Shown here piece after piece: positions 14,471 through 18,326 of a stretch of DNA of 18,326 bases. The translations under genes were made by a program, and so were the position numbers. The stretch spans positions 1-18,326 of the forward strand of contig JADQBA010000163.1 of the NCBI GenBank assembly GCA_016903675.1, written 5' to 3'. The notes beneath the pieces are model-generated. The model was not told the origin of the DNA. It saw nothing but the letters and a program-made list of their open reading frames with translations, and searched no databases. The stretch comes from Stigonema ocellatum SAG 48.90 = DSM 106950. GTDB taxonomy: Bacteria; Cyanobacteriota; Cyanobacteriia; Cyanobacteriales; Nostocaceae. Numbering within the stretch: the stretch's first letter is position 1; each line of letters starts with the position of its first letter.

Positions 14471-15832
14471 CTACTCAAATTTATTAAGGTGTTTTCTAGT
14501 TAAAAATAGTAAATATAAAGAAGAAAATACATAGACACAACTTGTAGATAAAGCGATTCCTTTTACTCCCATCCATAATATACAAATATAGTTTAATCCG
14601 ATGTTGATGATGGAGTTAAAAGCAGCAGCCTGCATTATTAGATGATTTATCCGCATTGATGAAATCAACCTAATTAACAAAAGATTCGCAAGATAAAAAG
14701 GAATTTGTAATGCATTGTAAGCCTGGATTTGAGCTACTAACTTCGTATTTTCATCTGTAAAAGAACCTCTTTTAAAAAGTGCTGCGACTATAGGTTCAGA
14801 AAATACAATAAAGAGTATTGTCATGGGAATAAGTAGCAAAAATATCAGTCGTAGGTATCGTGTAAGAGTAGTACGTAACCCTGACCAATCTTCACAGGCG
14901 ACCATTTTGGAAAAATAGGGAACTACAGCAACGCCTAAGGCAGTACTCATTAGGCTAAGAGGAGATGAAATCACCCTATTACCATAGTTCAGTGCTGCGA
15001 CGCTGCCTGGTGGCAACATTGCTGCCATCGTCTGATCTACTACACCAGCACTACACAACAGACAAGCACCAGCAACTGTGGGTACATACTGACTAGCAAC
15101 CTGACGCAGGTGAGTGTTAAACCCAGACCATTTTGGCAGTAATGAAATTCCCTGCCGTTTGAGTGCTACTCCTAAAAGGACCATTTCTAGCAATGAACCA
15201 AAGACTAACCCCATGGCTAAGTTGAAAATTCCCCAAGATTCAACTGTTAACAGTAGTACGACACTAATTACCGGAGTCGTTATTGGGGATAGGGCTGCGA
15301 TTGCGAAGCGTTCTCCTGCATTCAAAACTGCACCCCAAAGGACGACTATCCCCTGTAGGAAAATAACGGGTGCGATCGCACATAGTAGATGAAACGTCAA
15401 ATCTAATTTTCGACGGTCAAAACCAGCAGCAATCCAAGGCAGATAAATTGGAGCCGTGACCACTATCAATATTGTCGTGATTGCCAGTAGTCCTATTCCG
15501 CAGATTATCACTCCATATAACAGGCTTTGAGCCGCTTTTTTACCTTCTTTCTCTTCTATGTGAATATAGGTAGGTATGAGAGCAACACTCAAGGAGCTAC
15601 CTAAAACATTCATCACAAATGCAGGAACCATTAAGGCTATTAAAAATGCATCAACTGCATCTCCAGTGCCAAACTTCCAAGCAACCAGTAATTCTTTTAT
15701 AAAAGCTACTACTTTGACTACTACCGTCAATAGACCTATGATGACAGCTGCACCGAAAATCTTGCGATTAACAGAGCCGTTTGTGAGACTATGCCATACA
15801 TTAATCAACCTTCTTAATTGCAAATTATTCAT
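14471..15832 (-). CDS. MurJ/MviN-type lipid-linked oligosaccharide flippase
   Basis: A 453-residue integral membrane protein with about 12 or more hydrophobic segments. The N-terminal part carries the MurJ-type sequence KELLVAWKFG, then DAFLIALMVPAFVMNVLGSS and ALIPTYI, and later PGSVAALNYGNRVISSPLS, GVAVVPYFS and FKRGSFTDENT, all characteristic of MurJ/MviN. It is shorter than the usual peptidoglycan MurJ (about 500-530). In this setting the likely substrate is the undecaprenyl-linked polysaccharide repeat unit, filling the role of Wzx; this is inferred from its position between polysaccharide genes. It lies 30 nt downstream of the DUF4832-type gene and 7 nt upstream of a glycosyltransferase gene. 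Confidence 0.85.
   Translation of the reverse strand: MNNLQLRRLINVWHSLTNGSVNRKIFGAAVIIGLLTVVVKVVAFIKELLVAWKFGTGDAVDAFLIALMVPAFVMNVLGSSLSVALIPTYIHIEEKEGKKAAQSLLYGVIICGIGLLAITTILIVVTAPIYLPWIAAGFDRRKLDLTFHLLCAIAPVIFLQGIVVLWGAVLNAGERFAIAALSPITTPVISVVLLLTVESWGIFNLAMGLVFGSLLEMVLLGVALKRQGISLLPKWSGFNTHLRQVASQYVPTVAGACLLCSAGVVDQTMAAMLPPGSVAALNYGNRVISSPLSLMSTALGVAVVPYFSKMVACEDWSGLRTTLTRYLRLIFLLLIPMTILFIVFSEPIVAALFKRGSFTDENTKLVAQIQAYNALQIPFYLANLLLIRLISSMRINHLIMQAAAFNSIINIGLNYICILWMGVKGIALSTSCVYVFSSLYLLFLTRKHLNKFE
15372..15379. repeat. HIP1 octamer
   Basis: GCGATCGC in the middle of the flippase gene. Confidence 0.9.
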
Positions 15833-15862
15833 TATTTCTCTATACTTTCAATTACCCTAATA

Positions 15863-17350
15863 TCATTTTTTACGAAAAATCAATAAATCATTGCCACAAT
15901 CATCGATGCCAGGTTCATCTGTGTCAATAACTATGCTTTTAAATAACGAGTTATAGCCTGTATCTTTTTCCCAAACATTTTGATTTGCTAGTCTAATTGA
16001 ATATTCCGGGTGATTGTATAATTCAGTAGTTGGATCTGGCAAATTTAATAATATCTCGTATGAGCCAAGGGGTATGGATGCGGGAATACAACCTCTAATC
16101 TTTACAAGATGAGTCGTGTTTGGCATCCACATTCTTGGATTTTCGTTTACTGGCAAATAGTACTCTTGTTGCGTTTCGTTGTTACGTAGGATGACCTCTA
16201 GCTTGCGCGGGTTGTACGGACTAGCCCACCCATCATTGGCAATTTCAAATTCCATGAAAAAAGTGCTACCAGGTTTTACCCTTGCTGGAATTACTGATTT
16301 CGTAAGCCGGAAGCGGTAGCCCAAACGTCGCTTGATTTCCTCCATGCAACCTTGGTTTATCCAAGTCTGATATACTGGTTTTGCAGCTGGATCAGCTTGG
16401 TCAACATTCATTCCACTCCAGTGCATTCGAGCAAAGTCAGTTAAAGCACCTTCGCAGTCATCATATCCTGGCGGATAAGTGCTTACCCAAGCTGGTTCAC
16501 CGCCCTGCACTACATATGTGGTATCAAGGTTCAACCATATTTTTTCTTCATTTACATTGACTGAATCAGTATTAACATACGTTCCAGCATCATCTATATT
16601 AGAGCGGAAACCATCATTATGGTAACCAATTCTTGCTTGCGCTGAACCATCAAACGTTTCTTGAGAGGTGAGAGAATTGTTGTTATTCAATATTTGCTTC
16701 TTGTATCTAGGATAACGAATCGCAACCATTCGATCATCTGGGAGTACAGACAGTATTTTCAATAGTATTTTTCTGGCATCGTCAGTAACAGTTGAACCAT
16801 CGGGAGGCAAAAGCCCGTTACTTGAATCATGCCATTCTCCCCAGAAGCCAATAAAGCCTGCTTCCATGTATGCAATTACATCATGGTTGGTCTGTAATAC
16901 TGGTTTTAACTGATCGAGATGGGAGAGTATTCTGTCTGTTGAAGCATCAGGACCACCATGTAGCCAATTGTATGAAAACCTGATAATCATTTTGATCCCA
17001 GCTTTTCGGGCAGATTCGCAGTCATTTGATATCATGTTAAGAAAAGACTCCGAGATCGGTTGGTCTCTAAATTCAGAAATTAGATAGATTCTTCTAACTA
17101 GAGTCAGATTCTGATTTCTAACTTCCTGAAGCTGAGCGATAGATAGGGGATAAACAAAATCTTTTGCATCCAGCCCAAGGGGGTCAAAGGGAAAATAAAA
17201 CCCTCTTTCGGGATTGGGAAAATTTTCATCACTCCTTTCATACAGTGTGGTAATGTTGGTAAAATTTATTGCGGCAGTATTTTGACATGTGATTACTAAA
17301 ATGCTCATGATGATCATTAAAGTAAAGGAAGAATACTTTAATATCCTCAT
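15863..17350 (-). CDS. secreted DUF4874/DUF4832-type protein, putative polysaccharide-active
   Basis: I start it at the ATG at 17350 (495 residues) because AAAGGA lies 7 nt upstream and a signal peptide follows at once (MRILKYSSFTLMIIMSILVI). A start at 17392 would put 14 extra polar residues before the signal. Seen: NPERGFYFPF (about 46-55), typical of the N-terminal DUF4874-like part; an alternating barrel-like pattern; MEAGFIGFWGEWHDSS (162-177) with Glu163 and Glu172 at likely strand ends; and a C-terminal beta-rich part with VKPGSTFFMEFEIANDGWA. The fold resembles a TIM-barrel glycosidase followed by an Ig-like domain, but no enzymatic role is established. A secreted protein inside an exopolysaccharide operon suggests cleavage or remodelling of the polymer (inference). 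It is 85 nt from the dehydratase gene. Confidence 0.75.
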   Translation of the reverse strand: MRILKYSSFTLMIIMSILVITCQNTAAINFTNITTLYERSDENFPNPERGFYFPFDPLGLDAKDFVYPLSIAQLQEVRNQNLTLVRRIYLISEFRDQPISESFLNMISNDCESARKAGIKMIIRFSYNWLHGGPDASTDRILSHLDQLKPVLQTNHDVIAYMEAGFIGFWGEWHDSSNGLLPPDGSTVTDDARKILLKILSVLPDDRMVAIRYPRYKKQILNNNNSLTSQETFDGSAQARIGYHNDGFRSNIDDAGTYVNTDSVNVNEEKIWLNLDTTYVVQGGEPAWVSTYPPGYDDCEGALTDFARMHWSGMNVDQADPAAKPVYQTWINQGCMEEIKRRLGYRFRLTKSVIPARVKPGSTFFMEFEIANDGWASPYNPRKLEVILRNNETQQEYYLPVNENPRMWMPNTTHLVKIRGCIPASIPLGSYEILLNLPDPTTELYNHPEYSIRLANQNVWEKDTGYNSLFKSIVIDTDEPGIDDCGNDLLIFRKK

Positions 17351-17357
17351 TGTTATA

Positions 17358-17363
17358 TCCTTT
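17358..17363 (-). promoter_or_regulatory. ribosome binding site deciding the start of the DUF4832-type gene
   Basis: AAAGGA on the minus strand, 7 nt before the ATG at 17350. It favours this start over the frame's earlier ATG at 17392. Confidence 0.65.
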
Positions 17364-17435
17364 CTCCCGTATCTTAACTTGCTGATTGGCATTTTAGGAG
17401 TGTTGAATTTGCTTATTTAGTAAAGTTTGAACTCT

Positions 17436-18326
17436 TTACACACCTAGTGGAACCACTGTTGACATCTGATTTATGTTTGATGTATTGACGACAGCATTCT
17501 TTGTGGAACTATCTACGTGCGGATTATTTTGTAAATATTGAGGTTTGTATCCTGACACCATCTGCTCAAGTAAAGACATAATAGTGTTCGGCTCATTATT
17601 AGCTGCTGCTAGACAAAGTGCTTCCACAGTTATAGCCAAGGTTTGTGGAAGAATCCGACTGGCATTTTGGACAACAAATAGTTTTTCGTGTTCGGTTGGT
17701 TTGTATTCCTCTCCTTCAATAAACAATTCTTCAAATAATTTTTCCCCTGGTCGCAACCCTGTAAACTTAATCTCAATGTCTTTGTTGACCTCATATCCCG
17801 AAAGGCGAATGAGTTCCTTTGCTAAGTCCACAATTTTTACGGGTTCTCCCATGTTCAGCATTAACACCTCACCACTGCGACCTAGTACTACAGCTTGTAA
17901 AACCAGTTGAACAGCTTCTGGGATGGTCATGAAATAACGACAGATATCAGGGTGAGTCACTGTGATTGGACCCCCTGCGGCAATTTGTTTTTTGAAGGTA
18001 GGAACGACACTACCCCGACTGCCCAAAACATTGCCAAAACGCACCACAACATAAGACTTGCCACTTTTTTGGGCGGCTTGCAGCACCAACATTTCGGCAA
18101 CTCTCTTACTTGCTCCCATGACATTGGTCGGATTCACCGCCTTGTCTGTGGAAATCATCACGAAATGTTGAACATCGTATTCCACCGCCAGTTCCACCAA
18201 ATTTTTTGTCCCCAACACATTGTTGGTAATTGCTTCGGGATGATTTAATTCCATCAGAGGAACGTGCTTATGAGCCGCAGCATGGAAAATCACATCAGGT
18301 TGGAATTGCTCAAAGCCGTGTTTTAG
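17436..18326 (-). CDS. nucleotide-sugar 4,6-dehydratase, EpsC/CapD/WbpM type (5' end outside window)
   Basis: The frame stays open to the right edge (LKHGFEQFQPDVIFHAAAH is read from base 18326), so about 296 C-terminal residues are present and the NAD-binding GxxGxxG and any membrane domain lie outside. The GTG at 18293 is internal. Seen: HAAAHKHVPLME, NNVLGTKN, ISTDKAVNPTNVMGASKR, VRFGNVLGSRGSV, RYFMTIPEAVQL, and FTGLRPGEKLFEEL. In the short FlaA1 type a Tyr precedes the xxxK; here it is Met (VMGASK), as in the large WbpM-type enzymes. Known reaction: UDP-GlcNAc to UDP-4-keto-6-deoxy-GlcNAc, the substrate for the EpsN-type aminotransferase in this window. The last 50 residues (after EALCLAAAN) are a poorly conserved tail. 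Confidence 0.9.
   Translation of the reverse strand, partial: LKHGFEQFQPDVIFHAAAHKHVPLMELNHPEAITNNVLGTKNLVELAVEYDVQHFVMISTDKAVNPTNVMGASKRVAEMLVLQAAQKSGKSYVVVRFGNVLGSRGSVVPTFKKQIAAGGPITVTHPDICRYFMTIPEAVQLVLQAVVLGRSGEVLMLNMGEPVKIVDLAKELIRLSGYEVNKDIEIKFTGLRPGEKLFEELFIEGEEYKPTEHEKLFVVQNASRILPQTLAITVEALCLAAANNEPNTIMSLLEQMVSGYKPQYLQNNPHVDSSTKNAVVNTSNINQMSTVVPLGV

Noticed and set aside
15863..17350. Lipoprotein signal in the DUF4832-type protein
   Set aside because: The only cysteine near the signal peptide is in Val-Ile-Thr-Cys, and Thr before Cys does not fit the lipobox; a standard signal peptide is more likely.
17420..17439. Hairpin GTAAAG/CTTTAC at the 3' end of the dehydratase gene as a terminator
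   Set aside because: The 6-bp stem is AT-rich with an 8-nt loop, overlaps the stop codon and lacks a T-run on the minus strand.
1..18326. tRNA, rRNA or riboswitch
   Set aside because: I saw no cloverleaf, rRNA-like segment or known riboswitch core by eye; a covariance-model scan would be needed to exclude weak matches.

Overview
The window looks like chromosomal DNA of a cyanobacterium, probably a filamentous one of the Nostoc type. The direct evidence is five HIP1 octamers (GCGATCGC) and many short palindromic and tandem repeats in the gaps between genes, a pattern typical of that group. Genus level is inference. The main content is a long leftward (minus strand) gene set for a Wzx/Wzy-type exopolysaccharide, running from the right edge to position 1380.

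Left part (1-1423, plus strand): the C-terminal two thirds of a PfkB-type sugar kinase resembling heptose-7-phosphate kinase; a 118-bp hairpin element; a small ribbon-helix-helix protein; and a small MerR-type helix-turn-helix reading frame preceded by repeats spaced 10 bp apart. The last may be the remnant of an IS607-type transposase. It runs tail-to-tail into the polysaccharide genes with a 44-nt overlap.

Polysaccharide region, in transcription order from the right edge leftward: nucleotide-sugar 4,6-dehydratase (EpsC/CapD/WbpM type, 5' end missing), secreted DUF4874/DUF4832-type protein, MurJ-type flippase, GT4 glycosyltransferase, Wzy-like polymerase, GT4 glycosyltransferase, repeat element, Wzz/BY-kinase co-polymerase, EpsD/PglA-like GT4, PglC/EpsL-type initiating phosphoglycosyltransferase, repeat cluster, divergent DegT-fold PLP protein, FemAB/GNAT-like acyltransferase, repeat cluster, GT4 glycosyltransferase, EpsN-type aminotransferase.

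Working together (inference): the dehydratase and aminotransferase would make a UDP-4-amino-4,6-dideoxy-HexNAc. The PglC/EpsL-type enzyme would load the sugar phosphate onto undecaprenyl phosphate, four GT4 enzymes would extend it, the flippase would move it across the membrane, and Wzy with Wzz/BY-kinase would polymerise and control chain length. The secreted DUF4832-type protein and the PLP-protein/FemAB pair are the least understood parts and may trim or decorate the polymer. The acetyltransferase of the bacillosamine route (PglD/EpsM) is not in the window.

The most unusual non-coding signal is a set of small elements with terminal inverted repeats. Two share the same ends (TATAGCAATCC) and carry a core of 9-nt tandem units, 4 in one copy and 7 in the other. 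A third, with different ends, also has a period-9 core. A fourth shares the TATAGC terminus. Three of the four lie in the large gaps that split the leftward gene set into blocks.
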